The position numbers and the translations under genes are program-made. The notes under the pieces are model-generated. The model did not search any database. It saw only the letters and a list, made by a program, of their open reading frames with translations, and was not told the DNA's origin. Source: Paenibacillus lemnae (GTDB lineage Bacteria > Bacillota > Bacilli > Paenibacillales > Paenibacillaceae). From it: a stretch of DNA of 64,000 nt. The DNA lies in NCBI RefSeq assembly GCF_012933385.1, contig NZ_JABBPN010000010.1, forward strand, positions 100,634 through 164,633. The letters are read 5' to 3'. Of this stretch, positions 6,262 through 15,150 are shown in pieces (within the stretch, counting starts at the first letter, position 1; the number at the start of each line of letters is the position of its first letter).

Positions 6262-8934
6262 TTATTTCAGTTGAAGCACCTCAAACATCATCTTGGCCAG
6301 CTCGGCACGTGTCACTGCCGCCTCAGGCTCAAATTGTTTTCGGCCTTTCCCTTGCAGGATACCCATCTGCTGCAGTTTTGTAACGTCATCCACAGCCCAA
6401 GGGGAGATGTCACGCTGATCCTTAAACGATACACTTTCCATCAACGCAGGTTCGCTGATTTCCAGCTTCTCGATCAGCCGGTTCAACAGCACGGCCGCTT
6501 CTTCGCGGGTTATCGATTCCTTCGGACGGAAGCTGCCGTCAAATCCCTGGATCAATCCAAGTGCTGCTGCCTGTCCAACCTCATCGGCATAATAGGCCTC
6601 CGGCGCAACGTCGTTGAAATTGTAGGCCGACTTGTCGGCATCCTGTCCCAGCACTCTCATCGCCAGCACTGCAAAATCTGCACGAGTCACATGTTCAGCA
6701 GGTGCATAACGATTTAGTTCTACACCTTGAATCAGGTGCTTCGCGGCCAGCTTCTGAACGACTTCCTTCGCCCAACTTCCATTCATATCCGCAAACACCG
6801 GACGCCATTCCAGCAGCTCGTATGTTCCGGGAAGGTTACTGCGGAAAGAGATGCTGCTTTCCTTCAAGTCCCCGCCGACATATGTGAGCTTGCCATTCAC
6901 CACTTGATATACTCCGGCATAATCCGGATCGATGGCTGCCATCTGTTTTGTTGTCAGCTTCCACGTCCATACTGCAGGGGACATAAGCGTTGAAACTATC
7001 GTCATATCCTTCTCATCCTGTCCGCTCTGCTTGACAGATAAATTCCACGAGAAGGCTATGCCTGTCTGAGTCATATGCGGTATGAGTCCGCTGTTCTGAC
7101 TGGACGGGACACTCTCCAGCTTGAGAATCAGCTGACTACCAGCTGGTCCTTTTGCAGATGGAATGGATCCAGCCGGAAGCGTCATTGTATAGACTGGTGT
7201 TTCCACACGCAGTGCCAGTTTATTCTGGTTAATCGCTTCGTTCAGCGCATCATAGTCCAGCTCCAGCGTGTACGAATCCTTCAACAAGTCTGCACCTTGC
7301 TGCAGCTGGACAGAGATCGTTTTTGATGATCCAGCTGACTCGTTTGCTGCCTGTTGAAGCACAGCTGCACTTACCCTGTAAACACCAGATGCATCCGGCC
7401 CAGGTATGGTGATGCCTTTTCCAGGTTGATAAGATGTTTCGGGTTTCCCAGCCGGAGGCTTTGGAGGCGCTGGCCGGGATGGTACACCCGGATTACCCGA
7501 GCCCGGGCTTCCGCCGCCGGACGGCGGATCAACGACCGGAGGTGTGACTGCAAAGGCAGTAAATCCCCAAATATCGGAAAGTGTCATGCCACTGAAGTCA
7601 TCCTCAGCTTTCACATACCACTGATAATATTGATTTCCGGCTAGGCCGCTCCAGTTTACAGATGCAGTATTCCCGCTGTTCACCTGTTCCACCTGACCGA
7701 TTTTCTCATTCGTATACACACTCACACCGATGTAATCCGTGGCTACACGCTTCAGCCTCGGCTGAAGGTCGAGATCCAGAGAAAATTCGTCTTTGCCCGG
7801 AAATTGGTCAGGCTTATAATAATTATAATCATCCAAATAAGGTGAATAGGTCTTGATATGCAGCTTGTTGTTCGCCACATCGAACTGCATCAGCCGGATA
7901 TAGCCCAGTCCGCCTTCTGGCGCACCCTGATAATCAGCAAGCATCTGATACACTTTGCGGTCCGGAATGCCATCTCCGTTATCATCCAGCTCTTCCGTGT
8001 TCAGCTCGGCATCATGGTAGTGACCGGATAAAGCTGCGATCACGTTTTTGTTCGGCTTTACCACTTTTTCAAAAATCTCATCCGCAATCGGTGCCCGGTT
8101 GTTCGAAACCAGCAGATATTCATGAAGACTCAGAATCGCTTTCCGTTCCGGATATTTTGCAACCACTTCATTCATCCACTGAATTTCCTGCTCCTGCAGT
8201 CCCCAGCCCATATACACGATAATGAAATCATTGCCACCCGCCGAAATCAGATCATAATGCCCGCGGTTATCGTCATAGGAACCCCCGAATACCGGACTAT
8301 TCTTAAATCTCCAATCTCCAAAATATTTCTTGTATGCTTCATAATCTCCGGTCTGATGGCCGACATCATGGTTGCCTGCGAGTACGCCGTAAGGAATTTG
8401 CGCATCCTCAAGCACCTTCATATTTCGGTCTGCTTCCAGCCATTGATATTCCTGCTCGGACTTATCGACCAGATCTCCGGTATGAATCACATATTTTAAT
8501 TTCAGATCTTCTTTATTGTCTGCCAGCCACTGTACATTTTTGCGGTAGATATGCGGGTACGACTGTGAGTAATACTGCGTATCCGACATCCATGCAAAAG
8601 AGAAATCGTATGGATCCTCGGTTACCGGTCTGCTTGCTCCAGACGCACCCCCAACAGCAATCTCATCCTGTACCATAATCGAAATACTGCCATTTACGGC
8701 GTATTGTCCAGCCGTCACTTTAGAAGTCAGTTCAAAATCCTCTTCTCCGGCGATCCTGCTGTCCAGCATGATCCACTTTGAATCTTCCGCTTTCCAGGCA
8801 TACAGACTGACCTTCCGCTCCGGCAGCGACTTGCCCTGCCATTTAACCTCGACGGAATCTGATGCTTTCACCAACGGGTCCAGCTTGATTTCATAACGCT
8901 GATACGGAAACTGTTCCTCTGAATCGGTGGTCAA
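6262..8934 (-). CDS. Metallophosphoesterase-FN3-SLH part of a split surface protein
   Basis: 890 residues from a TTG at 8934. Domains in order: beta-rich N-terminal region; calcineurin-like metallophosphoesterase (about 110-370) with metal motifs 'SDTQY', 'GDLVD', 'GNHDVGH' and 'SGHYHD'; an FN3-like domain (about 390-470); a Pro/Gly-rich linker; a beta-sandwich region; and three SLH domains at the C-terminus ('FADMNGSWAKEVVQKLAAKH', 'FNDVAPEAYYADEVGQAAAL', 'FKDQRDISPWAVDDVTKL'), which bind secondary cell-wall polymer. It has no signal peptide of its own. It is in the same frame as the gene at 8953-12138 and only one TGA (8953-8955) divides them, with the frame open on both sides. I read it as the C-terminal half of one secreted, wall-bound phosphoesterase. 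As a separate protein it would stay in the cytoplasm and its SLH domains would be useless. Confidence 0.8.
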   Translation of the reverse strand: MTTDSEEQFPYQRYEIKLDPLVKASDSVEVKWQGKSLPERKVSLYAWKAEDSKWIMLDSRIAGEEDFELTSKVTAGQYAVNGSISIMVQDEIAVGGASGASRPVTEDPYDFSFAWMSDTQYYSQSYPHIYRKNVQWLADNKEDLKLKYVIHTGDLVDKSEQEYQWLEADRNMKVLEDAQIPYGVLAGNHDVGHQTGDYEAYKKYFGDWRFKNSPVFGGSYDDNRGHYDLISAGGNDFIIVYMGWGLQEQEIQWMNEVVAKYPERKAILSLHEYLLVSNNRAPIADEIFEKVVKPNKNVIAALSGHYHDAELNTEELDDNGDGIPDRKVYQMLADYQGAPEGGLGYIRLMQFDVANNKLHIKTYSPYLDDYNYYKPDQFPGKDEFSLDLDLQPRLKRVATDYIGVSVYTNEKIGQVEQVNSGNTASVNWSGLAGNQYYQWYVKAEDDFSGMTLSDIWGFTAFAVTPPVVDPPSGGGSPGSGNPGVPSRPAPPKPPAGKPETSYQPGKGITIPGPDASGVYRVSAAVLQQAANESAGSSKTISVQLQQGADLLKDSYTLELDYDALNEAINQNKLALRVETPVYTMTLPAGSIPSAKGPAGSQLILKLESVPSSQNSGLIPHMTQTGIAFSWNLSVKQSGQDEKDMTIVSTLMSPAVWTWKLTTKQMAAIDPDYAGVYQVVNGKLTYVGGDLKESSISFRSNLPGTYELLEWRPVFADMNGSWAKEVVQKLAAKHLIQGVELNRYAPAEHVTRADFAVLAMRVLGQDADKSAYNFNDVAPEAYYADEVGQAAALGLIQGFDGSFRPKESITREEAAVLLNRLIEKLEISEPALMESVSFKDQRDISPWAVDDVTKLQQMGILQGKGRKQFEPEAAVTRAELAKMMFEVLQLK

Positions 8935-8952
8935 ATATTGTCCGTCTTTCGC

Positions 8953-11900
8953 TCAAATGGATTGGTAGTCCTCTGCTGTGAATGATTGTTCTCCGGCAGG
9001 AGCCTCCTCCCGAGGTGGTTCTGTGTCCGAAGCATTCTGGAACCCCTTAAACATTTCAGGTCTGGCCGCATCATGCAGAAACCCGCGATAGAAAGATACC
9101 TTCATGGAATCACCACTTGGATCCTCAACCCGCACTTTCAGTTCTGCATTACGTCCGGATTGGGTCTGCCCGTTCTGTGGGGAAACCAGTTCCGGCTTGT
9201 CTGGATTTTCTGCCGGAACCTCAAACCGAACGGTCTTCTCAGCCTTGTTGCCGGCATTGTCGATCGCTGTAATGGCCAGCTCCTGCGATCCTCCGTCCAG
9301 CTGCGAAGATGATGTATCCATTGGCAGCTGAATCTTCTTACCGTTCAGCTCTGCTGTAACTTCCTTCACCCCTGCATGCACGTCCGTAACCTCTGCATCT
9401 AATGTAAATGGACCGCGATAAAGCTTTCCCTCTTCTATGCTTGGCGTGATAACGGGAGCCGTGTTGTCGACGGTAACTTCTACAGACTTGGTCAACTCCC
9501 CGCTAACCGCTGTAATTTCATGTTCCCCATCCTCCACTTGCGTGGTGTCCCAGGTATAGGCTTTGGAAATAAACTGATCTGTCGGGATGTTAAATTTGAA
9601 GCCGATCGACTCATGTTTGCCTGCAGAATCGCCCATTTTAATTTCCTGATCGACTCTTGCGTAGGCCGGGTCTTGAAGTACCGTACCGTTGGCCAGAATC
9701 AGCCGAATATTCCGAATTTCAAAATCATCTTTATTCTCTTCCACCCGCTCATCGAAAGGACCGGACTTGGAGCCTGCCCGAATATAGATGGTATTGTCTT
9801 CACCTTCGACCAGACGGCTGGCATCAATCGGATAGCTCAGTGTCTTATACGAAGGGATCGGGTCCAGGAAGGTGTACAGAATGGTCTCATCCTTCAGCTC
9901 TTCAGGACCCATCGTTATCGCATTTTTAAAATAATAATCTACATTTTTAGCTTCAAAGGCAAAATACGCATCGTTTTCCAGTGCTTTTGCCGTACCAGCT
10001 GTTATATCCTTGCCATCAATGCGAAGGACAACCTGATCCGGTGAAGCATGCTCAGCGGTCCCCTTCACTACTACGTTTCCGCTGAGAAGCTGACGCTCAC
10101 TTACATTCAGACGAAGATCTGAACGATCTGCTCCTCCCGTAATGTCAACACGGTAGTTCGGGGATTGTGTTTCGTTAAAGCCGTCGGACACAACATAATA
10201 GTACTCCAGGTATTTTTTGCCGATGAGATCAGCCGAAGTGACTTCATGATGAAAATGACGGTCACCGTAATCTTCAAGCAGACGATAAGGCGTGTACTCC
10301 TGCTGAACATCGGATCTCATATACAGTGTGACAGACGCCACTTGTTTGTCATCCTGTGCCCAGCCTCTGATCTTGAAGCCTTGTCCCTGATCACTCTCCG
10401 TTACACCGGTCCGGTCTTCAATGATTGGAGCCACATCATCATTCTCGATATGGACGGGCTGTGCCGGCACTTGTTCGGCACTCCACTGTCCCGGTGTAGG
10501 AAACATCGATCCGCTGCTTATTTTAATCATGCGCTCTGTCCCGTTTACTGGATACTTGTACTGCAGGCCGGTATCTTCTTTCGTTTCAGTCTTACCATCC
10601 TCGTACTGCGTATCTGCATCATAGTAGGCCCCCGAAATCTCTCGGCCCGTATTGGTTTTCAGTACGAGCGCCCGCCGTCCGGAATTAGCCATTCCTGCAC
10701 TTTCCATACGGAACAGCTGAACATCCTCCTGAAGTGAGGTGCTGTAATAGGTATTAAAATCTGCAGCCGTCAAAGACCTGTTCTTATCATTAATGATCCA
10801 GAACACCACAGACTCCCGGGAAGGAATCACCAGATCCTCCTTCGATGGTGACCAGATGACATCACCGGAAGCCCCCTTATCGGGGTAGCGGTAATACATT
10901 TTATAGTTGCTGTAATTCAGGTCACGGTCCGAATTGTTGAATACTTCGATAAACTCATAGCCATCCGCACCGCCGACATTCTTCGAATTCGGTACGAGTT
11001 CAGTCACGAGCAAAGGGGGTACCTGCTGCGAATCGAACTCCGGAAAATTCGAAACTTGCACAGACATCCAGTCTGTCTGCAAAGTTTGTGTGCTGTCTTT
11101 TGCTGTGATCCGGTATTCCAGTGACGACTCCTCCAGCACACTGCCCTTCAGTACAGCTGAATACGAACCGTCTTTAAGGTTCATTGATTGTACTGTATAG
11201 CGAGATTGAGAAGGTGTCTTATACTGCAGCGTTACCGTGACCTGATCCGGAACAGCACCACCCGGTTGGGATGGATTTATCGAAGCTTTAAATTCAACAT
11301 CCTGATTCAAATCCACCGCCGTCAAGGGATCATGATTCAAAACAAATGAAACTGGTGACTCCTCTTCCGGTACCGCGATCTGATCCGGCTGAATCTGCCC
11401 CGGTGTTGCGCTCTGCGTTCCAGCACCCTCCATCATGACCATCTCTGTACTGCCTGTCACCGGCAGGGAATAAAAAATACCTTTATCCGGCTTGGTTTGC
11501 TCGTCGTTCTGGTATGCAGCACTGACGATAACCTGACCGCTGCCATCCTTGATTTCCAGCTTTCTCTCGGCGGAATTGGACATCCCGCCGCCGCCCTCTA
11601 CGCGGAAAAGATTCACACCCTCAGCCAGCGAAGTGCTGTAATTCAAATTGAACTGTTCTACAGACATTTCGGTATTCGCGATGTTCATCACCCACAGTAC
11701 AATGGCTTGTCCGGCTGGAATCACGACATTCTCACTGCCAGGAACATTCCATACGCTTCCGTGATATACAAGCTCATAATCGTTCCAATTGATATCCTGT
11801 GCACTGTTGTTGTAGATTTCTACAAATTCATAAGCATCTGTCGCCGGCGAATATCCAGGTACATTGGTGCTGTCAGGAACCAGTTCTGTAATAAGCAATG

Positions 11901-12138
11901 GAGGCCCGCTGCTGTTTAAAGCCTGTATATCAACAGGGTTTCCTGCTGCTGGAGAATAAGCAGCCTCCGTTACGGACAGCACACCTTCCAGATTCTCATG
12001 TGATTCCATGATGTCTGTTGTATGTATAATTTCAGCGTCCTGAATGGGACTTGCATATCCTGCAGGGGCTGCCAAACCCATCAGCAGACTTCCGGCCGTT
12101 AAAACCGAGCCCCAGCGTTTGATGATTGTTTTATTCAA
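8953..12138 (-). CDS. Lamin-tail/Ig-like N-terminal part of a split surface protein
   Basis: 1,061 residues. It begins with a Sec signal peptide (MNKTIIKRWGSVLTAGSLLM, cleavage after the A-x-A-like PAGYAS). Two lamin-tail domains follow: about 78-200 ('LLITELVPDSTN', 'YEFVEIYNNS') and about 375-505 ('LLVTELVPNSKN', 'YEFIEVFNNS'). They resemble each other closely, so they arose by internal duplication. Several beta-sandwich repeats follow ('VTVTLQYKTPSQSRYTVQ', 'VTVDNTAPVITPSIEEG'). The frame ends '...FTAEDYQSI' at a TGA, then continues open as AKDGQYLTTDSEEQ into the phosphoesterase part. The start TTG at 12138 has GGGGAG about 11 nt upstream. Uninterrupted, the protein would have about 1,958 residues: secretion signal, LTDs, phosphoesterase and SLH anchor. 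A stop here would release an unanchored N-terminal half. Confidence 0.8.
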   Translation of the reverse strand: MNKTIIKRWGSVLTAGSLLMGLAAPAGYASPIQDAEIIHTTDIMESHENLEGVLSVTEAAYSPAAGNPVDIQALNSSGPPLLITELVPDSTNVPGYSPATDAYEFVEIYNNSAQDINWNDYELVYHGSVWNVPGSENVVIPAGQAIVLWVMNIANTEMSVEQFNLNYSTSLAEGVNLFRVEGGGGMSNSAERKLEIKDGSGQVIVSAAYQNDEQTKPDKGIFYSLPVTGSTEMVMMEGAGTQSATPGQIQPDQIAVPEEESPVSFVLNHDPLTAVDLNQDVEFKASINPSQPGGAVPDQVTVTLQYKTPSQSRYTVQSMNLKDGSYSAVLKGSVLEESSLEYRITAKDSTQTLQTDWMSVQVSNFPEFDSQQVPPLLVTELVPNSKNVGGADGYEFIEVFNNSDRDLNYSNYKMYYRYPDKGASGDVIWSPSKEDLVIPSRESVVFWIINDKNRSLTAADFNTYYSTSLQEDVQLFRMESAGMANSGRRALVLKTNTGREISGAYYDADTQYEDGKTETKEDTGLQYKYPVNGTERMIKISSGSMFPTPGQWSAEQVPAQPVHIENDDVAPIIEDRTGVTESDQGQGFKIRGWAQDDKQVASVTLYMRSDVQQEYTPYRLLEDYGDRHFHHEVTSADLIGKKYLEYYYVVSDGFNETQSPNYRVDITGGADRSDLRLNVSERQLLSGNVVVKGTAEHASPDQVVLRIDGKDITAGTAKALENDAYFAFEAKNVDYYFKNAITMGPEELKDETILYTFLDPIPSYKTLSYPIDASRLVEGEDNTIYIRAGSKSGPFDERVEENKDDFEIRNIRLILANGTVLQDPAYARVDQEIKMGDSAGKHESIGFKFNIPTDQFISKAYTWDTTQVEDGEHEITAVSGELTKSVEVTVDNTAPVITPSIEEGKLYRGPFTLDAEVTDVHAGVKEVTAELNGKKIQLPMDTSSSQLDGGSQELAITAIDNAGNKAEKTVRFEVPAENPDKPELVSPQNGQTQSGRNAELKVRVEDPSGDSMKVSFYRGFLHDAARPEMFKGFQNASDTEPPREEAPAGEQSFTAEDYQSI

Positions 12139-12246
12139 GTCTATTCACTCTCCCCAGGTTTCACAAAATCGTTCTGCACATAAATATACATGCAGTTTGT
12201 AAAGCTGGGATGCTGCTTTGGTAAATGTTAAGCTGATTTATGTAAA

Positions 12247-12288
12247 ATAGGGCCGCCCCCAAGATCCAAGATCTTGTGGGACAGCCCC
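12247..12288 (-). terminator. Terminator of the trehalose operon
   Basis: The inner stem CAAGATC/GATCTTG (12260-12266 with 12270-12276, 3-nt loop) is extended by pairing of the G/C-rich flanks (GGCTGTCCC with GGGGCGGCC, including G-U pairs) and followed on the minus strand by ATTTTAC. It sits just after treR. The rest of 12139-12311 holds no gene I can support. Confidence 0.75.
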
Positions 12289-12311
12289 TTTACTCTGCAC
12301 TCCTGACATCG

Positions 12312-13040
12312 TCAGGATTCTTCTACTACGATTCTCCGGGCAAAATCGACGAACTGGAACTTGTCGAGACGATGGCGGGATTCTGTATACTGAAAAAGTG
12401 TGGTGTCTTCCAAATGAACATAACCTCGTACTACGACGACATGGGAATCTTCGCCGAGATCCATGAAGGATTGATCCAGCTCGTTCACCTGGTCCACCGT
12501 AATAATTTTCTCAGCATAACTGATTTTGAGCTGCAGGGTTTGTTCCAGATAATGATAAATGGAATCTGTTGTAATTTCCTTCGTTAATCCGCTCACAACA
12601 TCGGCGAGCAGATAATCGATATCCAGGATGACCCGTTCGTTATCAATTTCACGGGCTCGAATCACTTTCCATACGAGATGGTCCGCAGATACCTTCAGTT
12701 CCCTTGCAATCTCTTCACCGGCCGGAACACATTCTGTAACATAAACGATGGTTCTGCTCAGATAACCCATTCTTTCAGACAGCTCTTTGTAGCTGACAAG
12801 ACCAGACACAGGAAACTTTAATTTGCCATTGTTGAGAACAAAAGATCCCTTGCCCTTCACTTTGTTAATATAACCGTGCTGAGCGAGCATATTCAAACCC
12901 TTGCGCACCGTTTCTCGCGAGGTATCATACGTCGCTGCAAACTCATGCTCAGAGGGCAATTTGCTCCCTGGCGGAAGAACGCCTGCGTCGATCTGTTGTG
13001 CCACTTCTTTATACAACGTCAGAAATATATTATTCTTCAT
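12312..13040 (-). CDS. treR: Trehalose operon repressor, GntR family
   Basis: 242 residues: a GntR-type winged HTH (about 5-70, 'LPPGSKLPSEHEFAATYDTS', 'RETVRKGLNMLAQHGYINKV', 'KGKGSFV') and a UTRA effector domain (about 90-235, ending 'YTESRHRLDKFQFVDFARR', a TreR-type C-terminus). In Bacillus TreR binds trehalose-6-phosphate and leaves its operator. It is the last gene of the treA-treP-treR operon, 57 nt after treP, and TreR-like operators occur at the operon promoter (16882-16969), so it is autoregulated. The match in length and the tre context make the assignment firm. Confidence 0.93.
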   Translation of the reverse strand: MKNNIFLTLYKEVAQQIDAGVLPPGSKLPSEHEFAATYDTSRETVRKGLNMLAQHGYINKVKGKGSFVLNNGKLKFPVSGLVSYKELSERMGYLSRTIVYVTECVPAGEEIARELKVSADHLVWKVIRAREIDNERVILDIDYLLADVVSGLTKEITTDSIYHYLEQTLQLKISYAEKIITVDQVNELDQSFMDLGEDSHVVVVRGYVHLEDTTLFQYTESRHRLDKFQFVDFARRIVVEES

Positions 13041-13097
13041 CCTTGATCACCACTTATTATGGTATCACACTTACAGCAGTATAGGTTACGAGAGAAA

Positions 13098-15113
13098 CTA
13101 TTCTTCCGTAATGGCTATACGCAGAATCCGGGTTTCTCCCTGAACGGCTCGCCCTTCAAACTCTTCAACTGCACCGGCATGGTTTTGTCCGTCCGGTATG
13201 ATTACCGGCGTGATAATTGGCAGACCGGCACGCTCGATGGCTTCCATATCAAACTCAAGAAGAAGCTGACCTTTGGTAATACTCATGCCTGTCTCGGCAT
13301 GGGTCGTAAATCCTTCCCCTTTCAGGGACACAGTGTTGATGCCCACATGGATCAGCAGCTGAATTCCTCGTGCATCCTCAAGAATAAGGGCATGCTTGCT
13401 CTTGATCACATGGGCAACCGTTCCATCAAATGGAGCATATACTTTTCCTTCAGACGGACGAATGGCCACACCTTGTCCCATCTGCTTCTCAGCAAATGCT
13501 GGATCAGGTACCTGAGATAAAGGAACGACTTCCCCATGGATGGGAGCAAAAATATCCAGAAACGCTGCATCTGACGTAAGTGCTTCTTCAGCATCAGTTT
13601 TTACACGCTGTTCCGTTGCAGCCTCTCTGATAGGCTGGTCAACGCTCACCGGTTCAGCATCACAATCCTGTCCCAGCGCTGCCGGCGCTTTTCTCGCGCT
13701 TCTTGCCATCTGCAGTTTGCCGTACAGCAGCGTACCTGTGAAAGGTATGATTAACACGATCGCCATACCGATAAAGAACACGCCCCACTGGTTCGGGAAG
13801 ATGGACAAGAATCCAGGAATACCGCCAACGCCAATGGAATTCGCTAATACGTTATTCATAGCCAGCAGCACCCCGGCAATCCCGGAACCAACCAGTCCGA
13901 AAATAAATGGATACTTGTGCCGCAGGTTCACACCAAAGATCGCTGGCTCGGTCACGCCTAAGAATGCCGAGACCGAGGAGGTTACTGCAAGTCCCTTGGA
14001 TTTCTGTTCTCTGTAGATGAACATCATGGCCAGTGCCGAAGCACCTTGTGCAATATTAGATAATGCCAGCATCGGCCACAGGAATGTCCCGTTTTGACTG
14101 CCAAGAAGCTGGACATCGACGGCCAGGAACGTATGGTGCATCCCGGTAATGACCAGGACAGCATACAAACCGCCATAGATCAAACCACCCAGGGCCGAGA
14201 AGGAATCAAAGATACTAATCAGACCGGAGGTCAGGAAATTACCAATAGCAAAGGTGATCGGTCCGACCAGGATAAAGGCCAGGAAGCCTGTAATAAGCAG
14301 GGCAACCGGCGCTACGACCAGCAGCTTGATGGAATCATGAACACGTTTGTCCAGGAACCGTTCAATCTTCGCCAAGATGTATGCCGATACCAGAACCGGC
14401 AGCACCTGTCCCTGGTAACCGATGCTTTCGACCTCTAATCCGAACAAATTCCATACTGGAACGGTTCCCTCCAGCTTCGCGTCAGCATATTGATAAGCGC
14501 TTAGTAGACCCGGATTCACCAGAATCAAGCCCAGGACGATACCCAGCAGCGGATTCCCGCCGAACTGCCGGGCGGCAGACCAACCGATCAGCACAGGCAG
14601 AAAGGTAAAGGCCGTACCGGCAATCAGATTAATCATGGCAGCCGTATCCGTCCACTGCGGATGCACCTGAATCAGAGACAGGCCTTCGTAGAAAATGCCC
14701 GCTCCGGTCAGGATATTGTTAATTCCCAGCAGCAGACCCGCCATAACAATAGCAGGCAGGATGGGAATGAAGATATCTGCCAGTGTCTTGATGGCCCGCT
14801 GCAGCGGATTCTGCTTCTTGCTGGCCAATGTCTTCACATCATCTTTAGAGGCTCTGCTCCCGCCTGTGATATCAATCAACTCTTCATATACCTGGTCTAC
14901 TAGACCAGGTCCAATGACGACTTGAAACTGACCCTGTGAAGAAAACTGGCCTTTGACCAGATCATTGCTGTCCAGTGCTTGTGCGTTCACCTTGCTTTCG
15001 TCCGCAAGAGAAAACCTGAGACGGGTTACACAGTGGGTAGCTGCTTCAATATTGTCCTTGCCCCCGATAGCCTGAACGATCTCTTCTACCTGTTTACGTT
15101 CATATTTGGCCAT
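13098..15113 (-). CDS. treP: Trehalose-specific PTS permease EIIBCA
   Basis: 671 residues. Domains in order: EIIB (about 1-85) with the phosphorylated Cys28 in 'THCVTRLRF'; EIIC (about 105-475), about ten membrane helices with 'GVTEPAIFGVNLRHKYPF'; and a fused glucose-type EIIA (about 520-660) with 'IHGEVVPLSQVPD' and the active histidine in 'QLLIHVGINTV'. Many Bacillus TreP proteins lack EIIA and borrow it from another permease; this one carries its own. It imports trehalose as trehalose-6-phosphate, which TreA then cleaves. The ribosome site AGGAGG is 8 nt from the ATG. It lies 37 nt downstream of treA. Confidence 0.95.
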   Translation of the reverse strand: MAKYERKQVEEIVQAIGGKDNIEAATHCVTRLRFSLADESKVNAQALDSNDLVKGQFSSQGQFQVVIGPGLVDQVYEELIDITGGSRASKDDVKTLASKKQNPLQRAIKTLADIFIPILPAIVMAGLLLGINNILTGAGIFYEGLSLIQVHPQWTDTAAMINLIAGTAFTFLPVLIGWSAARQFGGNPLLGIVLGLILVNPGLLSAYQYADAKLEGTVPVWNLFGLEVESIGYQGQVLPVLVSAYILAKIERFLDKRVHDSIKLLVVAPVALLITGFLAFILVGPITFAIGNFLTSGLISIFDSFSALGGLIYGGLYAVLVITGMHHTFLAVDVQLLGSQNGTFLWPMLALSNIAQGASALAMMFIYREQKSKGLAVTSSVSAFLGVTEPAIFGVNLRHKYPFIFGLVGSGIAGVLLAMNNVLANSIGVGGIPGFLSIFPNQWGVFFIGMAIVLIIPFTGTLLYGKLQMARSARKAPAALGQDCDAEPVSVDQPIREAATEQRVKTDAEEALTSDAAFLDIFAPIHGEVVPLSQVPDPAFAEKQMGQGVAIRPSEGKVYAPFDGTVAHVIKSKHALILEDARGIQLLIHVGINTVSLKGEGFTTHAETGMSITKGQLLLEFDMEAIERAGLPIITPVIIPDGQNHAGAVEEFEGRAVQGETRILRIAITEE

Positions 15114-15150
15114 ACCGCTGGCCTCCTGTCATTTTAGAATAGAATGCTAG

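Noticed and set aside
8953..8955. TGA read as selenocysteine or by programmed readthrough
   Set aside because: No SECIS-like hairpin is evident after the codon, no selenocysteine would be expected there, and the following base (G) is not a strong readthrough context.
12139..12245. Several TTTACA/TTAACA hexamers upstream of the phosphoesterase surface protein, as in a PhoP box
   Set aside because: Their spacing (15, 6 and about 23 bp) does not match the regular 11-bp period of PhoP boxes.
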